Shown: one piece after another, positions 17,427-26,025 of the stretch
Numbering within the stretch: position 1 is the first letter of the stretch
Layout of the letters: each line of letters begins with the position of its first letter
Source: Candidatus Rokubacteria bacterium 13_1_40CM_68_15
GTDB lineage: Bacteria; Methylomirabilota; Methylomirabilia; Rokubacteriales; CSP1-6
DNA: 39,741 nt
Reading direction: 5' to 3'
Assembly: GCA_001917585.1 (NCBI GenBank)
Contig: MNEG01000156.1
Span: 1-39,741 of the forward strand
Translations under genes and position numbers: made by a program
The notes under the pieces: model-generated
What the model was told of the DNA's origin: nothing
What the model saw: the letters and a program-made list of their open reading frames with translations, nothing else
Databases searched by the model: none

Positions 17427-19655
17427 ATGCCCTTACTGACCGAGCAGAGCCGGCGTCGCCGCAACCTCCTCGTCATCGGGGCGCTGCTCCTCCTCGCCGC
17501 CGCCGCCACCGCCGTCAACTTCGAGATGCGGGTGCCCCAGCTCCCGCTCGCCTCCAACATCGTCGTCTTCGCCCTCTTCAACCTGAATCTGATCGTGTTC
17601 CTGCTCCTGCTGGTCTTGCTGATCCGCAACCTGGTCAAGCTGTGGTTCGAACGCCGCCAGCAGCTGATCGGCGCCAAGTTCAAGACGAAGCTGGTACTGG
17701 CGTTCCTGGCCCTCTCGCTGGCGCCGGCCGTCCTGATCTTCATCATCGCGTCGAATTTCATCAACAAGTCGATCGAGGGCTGGTTCAAACCTCAGGTCGA
17801 ACGGCCGCTCGATCAGGCGCTGGCCGTCGCCCAGACGTACTATCAGAACCTCCAGGCCACCGCGCTTCGCCACGCGCAGCACGTGGCCCGCGTCATCGAC
17901 CGCGACAGCCTGCTCGGGGAGTCGCGGCGAGAGGCATTGGCCGCCTACCTCGTCGAGCAGCAGGAGCAGCTCGGTCTGGCCGCGCTCACGGTCTTCGCAC
18001 CGGGTGGCCAGGAGCTGGTCCACGTCAAGGACTCCGGCCTCGGCGACCTGCCTACGCGCGACGTCAACGAGAGCCAGCTGCGGCTCGGACTGGGCGGGCA
18101 GGCCGTCACCACGGTGCGGGAGCTGAGCTCGGGTGACCTCATCGAGGCTATCGTGCCCGTCGTCACCCGCGACGCGAACCGGCGCGTGGTCGGCGCCGTC
18201 GTCGTCGGCACCCACGTCACCGAGCGGCTGGAGGCAAAGATCCGCGGCATCGAGCAATCGTTCCAGGAGTACAAGCAGCTCAAGCTCGTGAAGAATCCGG
18301 TCAAGGGCATCTACATCCTGCTCTTCCTCCTGATGACGCTCATCGTCGTCTTCTCGTTCGTGTGGTTCGGGTTCTATCTGGCCCGCGGCATCACCGGCCC
18401 GATCGCCGAGCTGGCGGAGGGCACGCGCGAGGTGGCGGCCGGCAACCTGGCCTACAAGGTCCACGCCCGGGCGGATGACGAGATCGGGGTCCTCGTCCAG
18501 TCGTTCAACCGCATGACGGACGATCTCTCGGAATCGAAGCGGCGCCTGGAGGAGGCTTATCTCGACCTCCAGGACAAGCACACCGAGCTCGAGGACCGCC
18601 GCCGCTACATGGAGACGGTGCTGGAGGCGATCACCACCGGCGTCGTGTCCCTCGATCCGCAGAGCCGCATCACGACCGTGAACCGGGCCGCGGCCACGAT
18701 GTTCGGGCTCAACGAGCACACCATGGTCGGGCGGTCCATCGACGAGGTCTTTGCCGGCCACGACCTCCGTGAGGTCGTCGCGCTTGCCCAGCGCATCCAG
18801 CGCGGCCGGGCGGCGACGGTGGAGCAGGCGCTGCAGCTGCGCCGCAATGGTGCCCGGGTCTCGCTGCTCGCCTCGGGCACCACGCTCCGCGGCACCGAAG
18901 GCGAGTACGCCGGCATGGTCATCGTCTTCGACGACCTCACCGAGCTGTTGAAGGCCCAGCGGCTGGCCGCCTGGCGCGAGGTCGCCCAGCGCATCGCGCA
19001 CGAGATCAAGAACCCGCTGACGCCGATTCAGCTGTCGGCCCAGCGGCTGCGCCGGCGACTGGTCCGCGTCCCTGGCGACGAGCAGCAGCAGCTGGTGACG
19101 GAGTGCACCCAGACGATCATCCAGGAAGTCGACGGCCTCAAGCGGCTGGTGGACGAGTTCTCGCGCTTTGCCCGCATGCCGGCGCCCGCGCCGCGTCCGA
19201 CCGACGTTCGTCCGATCGTCGAGGCCGTGGTCGGGCTCTATCGAGAATCGCATCCGAGGCTGCTCATCAACACACGGGCGCCGGCCGATCTGCCTCTGCT
19301 CGACGTCGATCCCGATCAGTTCCGGCGCGCCATCATGAACCTCGTGGACAACGCGGTGGAGGCGGTCGGCGGCGCCGGCCACGTCGACGTCGAGCTGACC
19401 CACGCCGAGGGCGCCGGACGCGTGCTCATCGTCGTCAGCGACACCGGGCCGGGCATCAGCTCCGAGGACAAGGACAAGCTCTTCCAGCCGTACTTCTCGA
19501 CGAAGGCGGGCGGCATGGGGCTCGGCCTGCCCATCGTCCACGAGATCGTGACCGAGCACGGCGGGCTGATCCACGTCGAGGACAACGCGCCTCACGGCTG
19601 CCGGTTCGTGGTCGACCTGCCGGTCTCGCGCTCCGCCGCGCCGGTGGAGGCCTAG
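17427..19655 (+). CDS. ntrY: NtrY-like sensor histidine kinase
   Basis: A 742-residue membrane kinase. Hydrophobic segments at about 13-32, 44-68 and 88-112 precede a periplasmic domain (about 115-295), then a fourth helix (about 296-320), a HAMP domain (GPIAELAEGTREVAAGNLAY), a coiled segment, a PAS domain (about 395-505), and the HisKA domain with phospho-acceptor H525 in RIAHEIKNPLTPIQ. The ATPase domain shows NLVDNAVEAV, DTGPGI and GMGLGLPIVHEI. Domain order is that of NtrY, whose partner NtrX is encoded next. In proteobacteria NtrYX controls nitrogen, redox or envelope responses; the stimulus here is unknown. Confidence 0.9.
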   Translation: MPLLTEQSRRRRNLLVIGALLLLAAAATAVNFEMRVPQLPLASNIVVFALFNLNLIVFLLLLVLLIRNLVKLWFERRQQLIGAKFKTKLVLAFLALSLAPAVLIFIIASNFINKSIEGWFKPQVERPLDQALAVAQTYYQNLQATALRHAQHVARVIDRDSLLGESRREALAAYLVEQQEQLGLAALTVFAPGGQELVHVKDSGLGDLPTRDVNESQLRLGLGGQAVTTVRELSSGDLIEAIVPVVTRDANRRVVGAVVVGTHVTERLEAKIRGIEQSFQEYKQLKLVKNPVKGIYILLFLLMTLIVVFSFVWFGFYLARGITGPIAELAEGTREVAAGNLAYKVHARADDEIGVLVQSFNRMTDDLSESKRRLEEAYLDLQDKHTELEDRRRYMETVLEAITTGVVSLDPQSRITTVNRAAATMFGLNEHTMVGRSIDEVFAGHDLREVVALAQRIQRGRAATVEQALQLRRNGARVSLLASGTTLRGTEGEYAGMVIVFDDLTELLKAQRLAAWREVAQRIAHEIKNPLTPIQLSAQRLRRRLVRVPGDEQQQLVTECTQTIIQEVDGLKRLVDEFSRFARMPAPAPRPTDVRPIVEAVVGLYRESHPRLLINTRAPADLPLLDVDPDQFRRAIMNLVDNAVEAVGGAGHVDVELTHAEGAGRVLIVVSDTGPGISSEDKDKLFQPYFSTKAGGMGLGLPIVHEIVTEHGGLIHVEDNAPHGCRFVVDLPVSRSAAPVEA

Positions 19656-19659
19656 CCCG

Positions 19660-19745
19660 TGGCCGGTGAGCACATCTTCGGCGCGCCAGCGCCGCTCCGC
19701 CTGAGGCGGCGCGAGGAGCGTGTGGATGGCCGGTGAGCATATTTT
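19660..19745 (+). repeat. 67-base-period duplication of the ntrX start region
   Basis: 19660-19678 and 19727-19745 match at 17 of 19 bases. Each copy carries a start codon reading (V/M)AGEHI and each has its own purine-rich Shine-Dalgarno (GGAGG at 19647-19651; GAGGAG at 19713-19718). The upstream copy opens a 24-codon frame that ends at the downstream start. Stem-forming GC-rich sequence (19689-19712) lies between them. Confidence 0.6.
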
Positions 19746-20974
19746 GATCGTCGACGACGAGCCGGCGATCCAGTCGACACTCCGCGGCGTCCTCGAGGAC
19801 GAGGGGTATCGAGTGACCGCCGTCGGCACCGGAGACGACGCCGTCGCCCTGCTGGCCGACGAGGTGCCCGACCTCGTGTTCCTGGACATCTGGATGCCCG
19901 GCCGCGACGGCCTCGAGACGCTGGCCGAGATGAAGCGCCTGCGGCCCGATGCCACCGTCGTGATGATCTCCGGCCACGGCACCACGCCTCGAGCACGAGA
20001 ACCAGACGCTCAAGGAGCGGCTGGGCGAGCGCTCGGAGATCATCGGCGAGAGCACGGTGATCCGCGCGCTGCGCGAGCAGATCGCAACCGCCGCTCCCAC
20101 CAACGGGCGCGTCCTCATCTACGGCGAGAACGGCAGCGGCAAGGAGCTGGTGGCGCGGGCGATCCACGCGATGTCCAGTCGGCACGAGCACGCCTTCGTG
20201 GAGGTGAACTGCGCGGCCATCCCCGAGGAGCTGATCGAGTCGGAGCTGTTCGGCCACGAGAAGGGCGCCTTCACGGGCGCGCTCGCCCGGCGGCGCGGCC
20301 GCTTCGAGCTGGCCGATCGCGGCACACTCTTCCTCGACGAGATCGGCGACATGAGCGTGAAGACCCAGGCCAAGGTGCTCCGCGCGCTCGAGGAGCAGGC
20401 CTTCGAGCGCGTCGGCGGCCGCGAGACCATCAAGGTGGACGTGCGGGTGATCGCCGCGTCCAACCGCGATCTGCAGTCCCTCATCGCGGCCGGACGCTTC
20501 CGGGAGGACCTCTTCTACCGGCTCAACGTCATTCCCATCGAGGTGCCGGCGCTTCGCGTGCGACAAGACGACCTGCCGCAGCTCGTCGACCACTTCGTCC
20601 GGGTCTTCTGCGCGGAAAACGGCAAGCGCGTGAAAACCCTCTCCGGCGACGCCCTCGCGTACCTGCTGGCCTACGACTGGCCCGGCAACGTGCGCGAGCT
20701 GCGGAACCTGGTCGAGCGGCTGGTGATCATGTCGCCCCGCGACGTCATCGGCGTCGAGGACCTGCCGCCGCCCGTCCGGCCCAAGGAGGCGGTGGCCGGT
20801 GACGCCCGCGAGCGCTCGCTGCGTGAGGCGCGCGACAACTTCGAGCGCGCCTACATCCTGGCCGAGCTGCGCGCGAGCGAGTGGAACATGACGCGCACGG
20901 CCGAGCGGCTCGGCATCGAGCGCAGCCACCTCTACCGCAAGCTGAAGTCCTACAACATCACGCCTCCGAAGTGA
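19726..20974 (+). pseudogene. ntrX: NtrX-like sigma-54 response regulator, receiver domain interrupted
   Basis: ATG at 19726 has GAGGAG 7 bases upstream. The receiver domain starts normally (ILIVDDEPAIQ; phospho-acceptor D54 in FLDIWMPG) and runs to VVMISGHGT. The frame then breaks, and another frame picks up at [14 protein letters not shown] near 20000. About 35 residues are missing, including the last receiver helices and the invariant Lys; the frame change requires loss of 3n+2 bases, so about 107. The AAA+ part is intact: Walker [15 protein letters not shown] sigma-54 contact loop, [10 protein letters not shown], and a C-terminal Fis-type helix-turn-helix ([20 protein letters not shown]). 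GTG at 20057 could start a receiver-less activator. Real lesion or assembly fault. Confidence 0.82.
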
Positions 20975-21327
20975 GGATCCTCGTCGTCGACGACGCGGAA
21001 CCGATGCGGTTTCTGCTCGGCAGCGTCTTCCGCTCGCTCGGCCACGACGTGGTCACGCTGGCCAGCGGGACCGGTGTGGAGGCCGCGCTGGCGGCCGCGC
21101 CCGTCGACGTCGTCTTCACGGACGTGGTCATGCCCGACTCCTCGGGCTGGGACGTCCTTCGCCACGTTCGGGCCCGGTGGCCCAAGCTGCCGGTCGTCTT
21201 CATGACGGGGTGGGATGACGCGGCCAGGAAGGGCCGCGACGGCCTCGTTCCCGACGCCGTGCTCGACAAGCCGTTCTCGCTCGACAAGGTCCGCGCCATG
21301 CTCGACGCCGTCGCCCCCGCTCGCTGA
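20971..21327 (+). CDS. Single-domain response regulator (CheY-like)
   Basis: A 118-residue stand-alone receiver. Acidic pocket VVDDAEPMR at the N-terminus, phospho-acceptor D51 in [12 protein letters not shown], the Thr of VVFMTGWDD and the conserved Lys of [11 protein letters not shown] are all present. GTG at 20971 overlaps the ntrX stop, so it is in the same operon and probably takes phosphate from the NtrY-like kinase or acts as a phosphate sink. Its intact Lys and Thr contrast with the damaged receiver of the gene before it. Confidence 0.88.
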   Translation: MRILVVDDAEPMRFLLGSVFRSLGHDVVTLASGTGVEAALAAAPVDVVFTDVVMPDSSGWDVLRHVRARWPKLPVVFMTGWDDAARKGRDGLVPDAVLDKPFSLDKVRAMLDAVAPAR

Positions 21328-21335
21328 GCTACCGA

Positions 21336-22829
21336 ATGCGCGCCTTCAACTTCGTGTGGCCGAGCGCCTACCACGACTCCGTCACGCTGATGCGGCTCAC
21401 GCGCGATCTCGAGAGCGTGCCCGGTGTCGCGCGCGCCGCGGCCATGATGGGCACGCCGCAGAACCGGGTTCTCATGCAGGACGCCGGGCTCCTCACGGCG
21501 GCCGGCGAGGCGGCGGGGCCGCCCGATCTCGTCATCGCGGTCGTCGCCGCCGACGAGGCGAGCGCGCGGCAGGCCGAGGGCGCGGCCCGCGCCGCGCTCA
21601 CCGGCCGTGCAACCACGGGGGGCGGATACGGCGCGACGCCCCGACCGCGGACGCTGGCGTCCGCGTTGCGCGCAGTCCCCGACGCGAACGTCGCGCTGAT
21701 CTCCATTCCTGGCCTCTACGCCGCCGCCGAGGCCCGCCGGGCGCTCCGCGCCGGCTTGCACGTCATGCTCTTCAGCGACAACGTGCCAATCGATCAGGAG
21801 ATCGAGCTGAAGCGGTTCGCCCGCGAGCGCGGACTCATGCTCATGGGCCCGGATTGCGGGACGGCGGTGGTGAACGGCGTGCCGCTCGGCTTCGCCAACG
21901 CCGTGCCCCGTGGCCGCATCGGCATCGCGGCGGCCTCGGGAACGGGCGCTCAGGAAGTCATGAGCGTGATCGCGCGGTGCGGAGAGGGCGTGTCCCACGT
22001 CATCGGCGTGGGCGGCCGCGACCTGAGCGATGCCGTCGGCGGTCTCGCGATGGAGCAGGCGCTGGAGGCGCTCGCGGCGGATCCCGGCACGTCAGTCGTC
22101 TGCGTGATCGGCAAGCCGCCCGGCGCGACCGTAGCCAGGCGTCTCGAGTCGCAGATCGAACGCGTCGGCAAGCCGTGCGCGATGCACTTCGTCGGCTCGG
22201 GAACGGCCTCGCTGGAAGATTGCGCGCGCGACGCCGTCGCGCTCGCCCGTGGCGAGAAGCATCACCCGGTGGCCTTCACCGTTCCCGACGCGGAGCTCGC
22301 GCGCGTCGCGAGCGAAGCTCGGCGCGGACGACGACCGGAGCAGCGCTTCGTCCGCGGCGTCTACTCGGGCGGTACGCTGGCCTGGGAGGCGCGTTCGATC
22401 CTCGACGCCACGCTCGGTGACGTGGCGCCGGGCGTGACCGGCACTGGTAGCGGTCATCGCGTCGTGGACCTGGGGGAGGACATCTTCACGGTCGGCCGGC
22501 CCCATCCCATGATCGACGGCGCCGTGCGGCGCGAGTGGATCGCGCGGGAGGCGGCCGATCCCGCGACCGCCGTGCTGCTACTCGACGTCGTCCTCGGCTA
22601 TGGCGCTCACGCCGATCCAGCCGGCGAGCTGCTGCTCGCGATCGAAGCGGCGCGGGATCAGGCGGGCCAGCGCGGCGCCGCACTCGCCGTGGTGGCGAGC
22701 GTCACCGGCACCGACGCCGATCCTCAGAATCGCAGCGCCCAGGTTTCCCGCCTGCGTGGCGCCGGGGTTGCCGTCATGCCGTCGAACGCGCAGGCGGCGC
22801 GCCTGGCCGCGCGCATCGCCGCCCGCTGA
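21336..22829 (+). CDS. fdrA: FdrA/AllF, acyl-CoA-synthetase-like subunit of an oxamate-type carbamoyltransferase
   Basis: A 497-residue FdrA-family protein, related to succinyl-CoA synthetase alpha (Rossmann part with VLMQDAG, IPGLYAAAEARRAL, LMGPDCGTAVVNGVPLGFAN, CVIGKPPGATV) followed by a second domain (GVYSGGTLAWEA, LGEDIFTVGRPHPMID, LLDVVLGYGAH). In E. coli the homologue AllF works with AllG (DUF1116) and AllH (DUF2877) in oxalurate transcarbamylation during anaerobic allantoin use. AllG and carbamate kinase are encoded from 26701, on the same strand, after an opposed insertion of four genes. It lies 8 bases after the receiver gene with no strong Shine-Dalgarno. Family firm; substrate unproven. 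Confidence 0.87.
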   Translation: MRAFNFVWPSAYHDSVTLMRLTRDLESVPGVARAAAMMGTPQNRVLMQDAGLLTAAGEAAGPPDLVIAVVAADEASARQAEGAARAALTGRATTGGGYGATPRPRTLASALRAVPDANVALISIPGLYAAAEARRALRAGLHVMLFSDNVPIDQEIELKRFARERGLMLMGPDCGTAVVNGVPLGFANAVPRGRIGIAAASGTGAQEVMSVIARCGEGVSHVIGVGGRDLSDAVGGLAMEQALEALAADPGTSVVCVIGKPPGATVARRLESQIERVGKPCAMHFVGSGTASLEDCARDAVALARGEKHHPVAFTVPDAELARVASEARRGRRPEQRFVRGVYSGGTLAWEARSILDATLGDVAPGVTGTGSGHRVVDLGEDIFTVGRPHPMIDGAVRREWIAREAADPATAVLLLDVVLGYGAHADPAGELLLAIEAARDQAGQRGAALAVVASVTGTDADPQNRSAQVSRLRGAGVAVMPSNAQAARLAARIAAR

Positions 22830-22852
22830 AGGCCCGCCGGAGCATCGATGGC

Positions 22853-22873
22853 GTCCCGGCGTTGTGCCGGGAC
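22853..22873. terminator. Stem-loop between convergent genes
   Basis: An 8-bp perfect stem GTCCCGGC/GCCGGGAC with a 5-base loop sits between the fdrA stop and the stop of the minus-strand hydrolase gene. A second short dyad AGCGC-TG-GCGCT follows at 22880-22891. There is no T-run; a bidirectional terminator is likely from position. Confidence 0.5.
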
Positions 22874-22894
22874 ACCCCCAGCGCTGGCGCTCCC

Positions 22895-23716
22895 TCACGC
22901 GCCGAAGAAAGTCAGCAGATCCGCGTTGACCCGATCTTTGTGGGTCGAGCACAGTCCGTGCGGCGCGCCCGGATAGACGATCAGCGTGGCGCCCTTGACG
23001 ATCTTGGACGAGAGCAGGGCCGAGTCGCTGATCGGTACGATCTGGTCGTCGTCACCATGAACGATCAGGGTGGGCACGTCGAATTTCTTCAGATCCTCGC
23101 CGTGGTCGGTCTCGGAGAACACCTTGATGCAGTCGTAGACGGCCTTGAGGCCGGCCTGCATCCCCTGGAGCCAGAACGAGTCGCGCAGGCCTTGCGAGAC
23201 CTTGGCGCCCGGCCGGTTGGCGCCGTAGAACGGCGCGCTGAGGTCTTTGAAGAACTGCGAGCGGTCGGCGAGAACGCCGGCGCGGAGCTGGTCGAACACC
23301 TCGATCGGCAGGCCGCCGGGATTGGCGGCCGTCTTCAGCATCAGCGGTGGGATCGCGCTGATCAGGACGGCCTTGGCCACACGCTTCGTGCCGTGGCGGC
23401 CGATGTAGCGGGCCACTTCGCCGCCGCCCGTGGAGTGGCCGACATGGATCGCATTTTTCAGATCGAGCGCTTCGACCAGCGCCGCGACGTCGTCGGCGTA
23501 GGTGTTCATGTCATTGCCATTCCAGGGCTGGCTCGAGCGGCCGTGGCCGCGGCGGTCATGGGCGATGCAGCGGTAGCCGCGGCCGCCCAGAAACAACATC
23601 TGGTCTTCCCAGGCGTCCGCGCTCAGCGGCCAGCCGTGGCTGAAGACGACAGGCTGTCCGCTACCCCAGTCCTTGTAGTAGATCTGCGTGCCGTCCTTGG
23701 TCGTGATCGTGCTCAT
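22895..23716 (-). CDS. Alpha/beta hydrolase, non-heme chloroperoxidase/esterase type
   Basis: A 273-residue single-domain alpha/beta hydrolase. Oxyanion region [12 protein letters not shown], nucleophile S95 in GHSTGGG, acid in HGDDDQIVP (about residues 222-224) and H253 in GAPHGL form the triad. The [20 protein letters not shown] start and [12 protein letters not shown] are typical of the cofactor-free chloroperoxidase (perhydrolase) group, whose natural role is usually ester or lactone hydrolysis. AAGGAG lies close upstream of the ATG. It is transcribed against fdrA and with the ligase genes behind it. Confidence 0.87.
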   Translation of the reverse strand: MSTITTKDGTQIYYKDWGSGQPVVFSHGWPLSADAWEDQMLFLGGRGYRCIAHDRRGHGRSSQPWNGNDMNTYADDVAALVEALDLKNAIHVGHSTGGGEVARYIGRHGTKRVAKAVLISAIPPLMLKTAANPGGLPIEVFDQLRAGVLADRSQFFKDLSAPFYGANRPGAKVSQGLRDSFWLQGMQAGLKAVYDCIKVFSETDHGEDLKKFDVPTLIVHGDDDQIVPISDSALLSSKIVKGATLIVYPGAPHGLCSTHKDRVNADLLTFFGA

Positions 23717-23849
23717 GGAGTGTGCTCCTTGCTTGCTGCTTGGCCCTTTCCCTCTTGGATGGGTACAGCGGAGATTTCGATTCGTTCGTCGAATTACGGC
23801 GCGTCACCCTGACGAATCACGCAACGATACCGGGCATCGTACACCCGCA
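23717..23849 (-). promoter_or_regulatory. Hydrolase upstream region with short dyads
   Basis: The spacer between the ligase stop and the hydrolase start has three short dyads: ATTCG-n5-CGAAT (23780-23794), CGTCA-CCC-TGACG (23802-23814) and an imperfect 15-base palindrome near 23824-23838. The last may end ligase transcription and the first could be an operator for the hydrolase. No convincing -35/-10 pair was identified. Confidence 0.3.
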
Positions 23850-24938
23850 CTACGAGGCGTGCTTTCGGGCTCGCGCCCGTCCGGGAATCTGGTCGAACGT
23901 GCACTGGCGCGGAGCCTTGTCCGGACGCCAGCGTAGAAACGTCGTGCCGTGACGGAAGCGGTCGCCGCTCCAGTGATCGTAGCGGACCTCGCAGACGAGG
24001 GCCGGCGCAAGTGGCTCCCACTCCCCCGTGCGCTCCGTCGACCAGCGGCTCGGTCCGCCCGGCGCGTTGCCGCTGAAGCCTTCACCACCCATGAGCGGTT
24101 CAACCTTGGCGAGCACGGCGGCCTTCTCGGTCGCCTTGAAGCTCGACGTGAACCCGACGTGGTGGAGCAGGCCTTCCTGGTCGTAGAGTCCGAGGAGGAG
24201 CGAGCCGACCACGCGCTGGCCGGTCGCCCAGCGGAAGCCGCCGACGACGCAGTCGGCTGTCCGCATGCGCTTGATCTTCTGCATCGCGGTGCGCTCACCG
24301 GATGCGTAGGCGGCGTCCAGGCGCTTGGCCATCACGCCGTCGAGCCCGAGACCCGCCATGTTGTCGAACCAGCCGTCGACGACGCTGCGGTCGGTCGTCG
24401 CCGGTGACAGCCTCACGTCGCCGCTCTCGGTGAGTTGGCGGGCCGCGAAGGCTTCGAGCTTCGACCGCCGGTCGGCCAGGCTCTCGTTGACGAGCGCGCG
24501 GCCGTCGGGATCGACCAGCAGATCGAAGACCAGGAAGATCGCCGGCGTCTCGGCGGCCAGCTTCCGCACGCGGCTGTCCGAAGGATGGATGCGCTGCAGC
24601 AGCGCGTCGAAGGCGAACTCGCCGTCCACCGGCACGGCGACCTCCCCATCGAGGACGAAGCGGTGCGGCGCGAGCTTGCGCACGGCTGCGGCGACTTCGG
24701 GGAAGTAGCGCGTCAGTGGCTGGCCGGCCTTGGACTGCAGCACCACGGTGTCGCCGTCGCGGAAGGCCAGGCACCGGAAGCCGTCCCACTTCGGCTCGAA
24801 GAGCCAGCCCTGACCAGCCGGAATGGCCTCGACGAGCTTCGCCTCCATCGGCGGATACGGCGGCGTGATCGGCAGCTCGAGCGACGGCCATTGCGGCCGC
24901 GAGCCCGGCTCGCTCGGTGGGTGGCCTGGTCTAGGCAC
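23850..24938 (-). CDS. ATP-dependent DNA ligase (LigD ligase domain)
   Basis: A 362-residue stand-alone ATP-dependent ligase of the LigD/LigC type used in bacterial non-homologous end joining. Motif I is EPKWDGFRC with adenylated K50; later motifs include LDGEVAV, FLVFDLLVD, LDGVMAKRLD and MQKIKRMRTAD. The C-terminal OB domain ends with FRHGTTFLRWRPDKAPRQC, a LigD feature. The start is GTG at 24938 (MPRPGHPPSEPG); PPMEAKLVE at residue 31 would be a minimal alternative. The N-terminal 15 or so codons are one copy of a 67-base-period duplication whose other copy lies upstream. The polymerase domain is a separate gene 88 bases upstream. Confidence 0.9.
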   Translation of the reverse strand: MPRPGHPPSEPGSRPQWPSLELPITPPYPPMEAKLVEAIPAGQGWLFEPKWDGFRCLAFRDGDTVVLQSKAGQPLTRYFPEVAAAVRKLAPHRFVLDGEVAVPVDGEFAFDALLQRIHPSDSRVRKLAAETPAIFLVFDLLVDPDGRALVNESLADRRSKLEAFAARQLTESGDVRLSPATTDRSVVDGWFDNMAGLGLDGVMAKRLDAAYASGERTAMQKIKRMRTADCVVGGFRWATGQRVVGSLLLGLYDQEGLLHHVGFTSSFKATEKAAVLAKVEPLMGGEGFSGNAPGGPSRWSTERTGEWEPLAPALVCEVRYDHWSGDRFRHGTTFLRWRPDKAPRQCTFDQIPGRARARKHAS

Positions 24939-25011
24939 GCGCGGGCGGCCGTTGTAGCGGGGGCCGCGAGCCCGGCTCGTTCCGTGGGTGGCCTGCTCTA
25001 GGCACGCGGGG
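24895..25011 (-). repeat. 67-base-period direct duplication at the ligase start
   Basis: 24895-24944 and 24962-25011 are near-identical 50-base copies (about 46-47 matches). The copy nearer the ligase gene provides its GTG start and first codons. The upstream copy has the same start-like sequence but is out of frame and meets TAG within about 25 codons. The duplication fills the spacer between the polymerase and ligase genes. Confidence 0.7.
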
Positions 25012-25026
25012 CTCGGTCACGCCCGG

Positions 25027-26025
25027 TCATAGCGCGAGGCGGGCGAAGTCGAAGCGCTGGCCCTGGTCGTGGGCAATCGGCGACCACAGATCGCCGAGGC
25101 GCGTGAGGCGCTCGCGGACGTTGTCGATCCGAAAATCCTCGATGGCGACGCCGCGCGTAACTTCGTCCCACGTGACCGGCGTTGACACGCAGGCGCGCGG
25201 ATGCGGACGCACCGAGTAGACGGACGCCAGCGTGCGGCCCCAGGCGTTCTGATTGTAGTCGAGGAGCACGCGCGCGGCCGGACGGCGCGCCACCTTGTAC
25301 TCGGCGGTCATCAGCCGCGGATGGCGGCGGGCGAGCTCGAGGGCGATCGTCTTGGCCGCCGTCCACACCTCCTTCTGCGTCGGCCCCCGCACGATCGGCA
25401 CGTAGACGTGCAGGCCCTTGGAGCCCGTCGTCTTGACGTAGTCCGGCATGCCGAGGCCGCGCAACGCCTCGTGGACGATGAGCGCGGTCTCCAGCACCTG
25501 CGCGAACGACGCGGTGCCGGGATCGAGATCGAAGTGGAGATAGTCGGGCCGATCGACGTCGTCGCAGCGCGCGTACCACTGGTTGAGATCGATGCAGCCG
25601 AGGTTGACAAGCCACAGCAGCGACGGCACGTCCTGCACGATCGGGAAGCCGATGACGTTACCCGAGTCGTGCTCGATCTCGCAGATCTCGATGAACGCAG
25701 GGCGCGGCGCGGGTGCCCGCTTCATGAAGAACGCCTCGCCGGTGGCGCCGTTCGGATAGCGCCGCATCACCATGGCGCGGTCGCGCACGTGCGGCAGGAG
25801 CACAGGCGCCACGTCCGCGTAGTACTGGAGCAGCTCGGCCTTGGTCACGCCGAGGTCCGGCCAGAACACCTTGCGCAGGTTCGTCAGCTTCACCTCCCGG
25901 CCGGCGACCTCGAGGACGGCGTTGTCGACGTTCAGTGGAATCGTGACAGCCGACGGCGCTCGCCGGCGCGCCTCGCGCGGCACGGGATGGTGAACCGCCG
26001 GATGGACGCCGCGCCGGGTCGCCAT
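25027..26025 (-). CDS. LigD-type polymerase/primase domain protein
   Basis: A 332-residue stand-alone LigD polymerase domain (archaeo-eukaryotic primase fold), which fills gaps and adds ribonucleotides at broken ends during NHEJ. VKLTNLRKVFWPDLGVTKAELLQYY opens the domain; the metal-binding HFDLDPG is present, followed by VKTTGSKGLHVYVPI, ARRPAARVLLDYNQNAWGRT and RPHPRACVSTPVTWDEV. The ATG overlaps the stop of the next gene upstream (ATGA), so the two are coupled. The first ~35 residues (Arg/His-rich) are not part of the domain. No phosphoesterase domain and no Ku gene are seen in this window. Confidence 0.9.
   Translation of the reverse strand: MATRRGVHPAVHHPVPREARRRAPSAVTIPLNVDNAVLEVAGREVKLTNLRKVFWPDLGVTKAELLQYYADVAPVLLPHVRDRAMVMRRYPNGATGEAFFMKRAPAPRPAFIEICEIEHDSGNVIGFPIVQDVPSLLWLVNLGCIDLNQWYARCDDVDRPDYLHFDLDPGTASFAQVLETALIVHEALRGLGMPDYVKTTGSKGLHVYVPIVRGPTQKEVWTAAKTIALELARRHPRLMTAEYKVARRPAARVLLDYNQNAWGRTLASVYSVRPHPRACVSTPVTWDEVTRGVAIEDFRIDNVRERLTRLGDLWSPIAHDQGQRFDFARLAL

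Noticed and set aside
17433-19985. Very long minus-strand open frame (850 codons) opposite ntrY/ntrX
   Set aside because: It lies antisense to a kinase gene with all expected motifs, and its composition (Asp/His/Arg/Gly-rich, no domains) is that of a GC-rich shadow frame.
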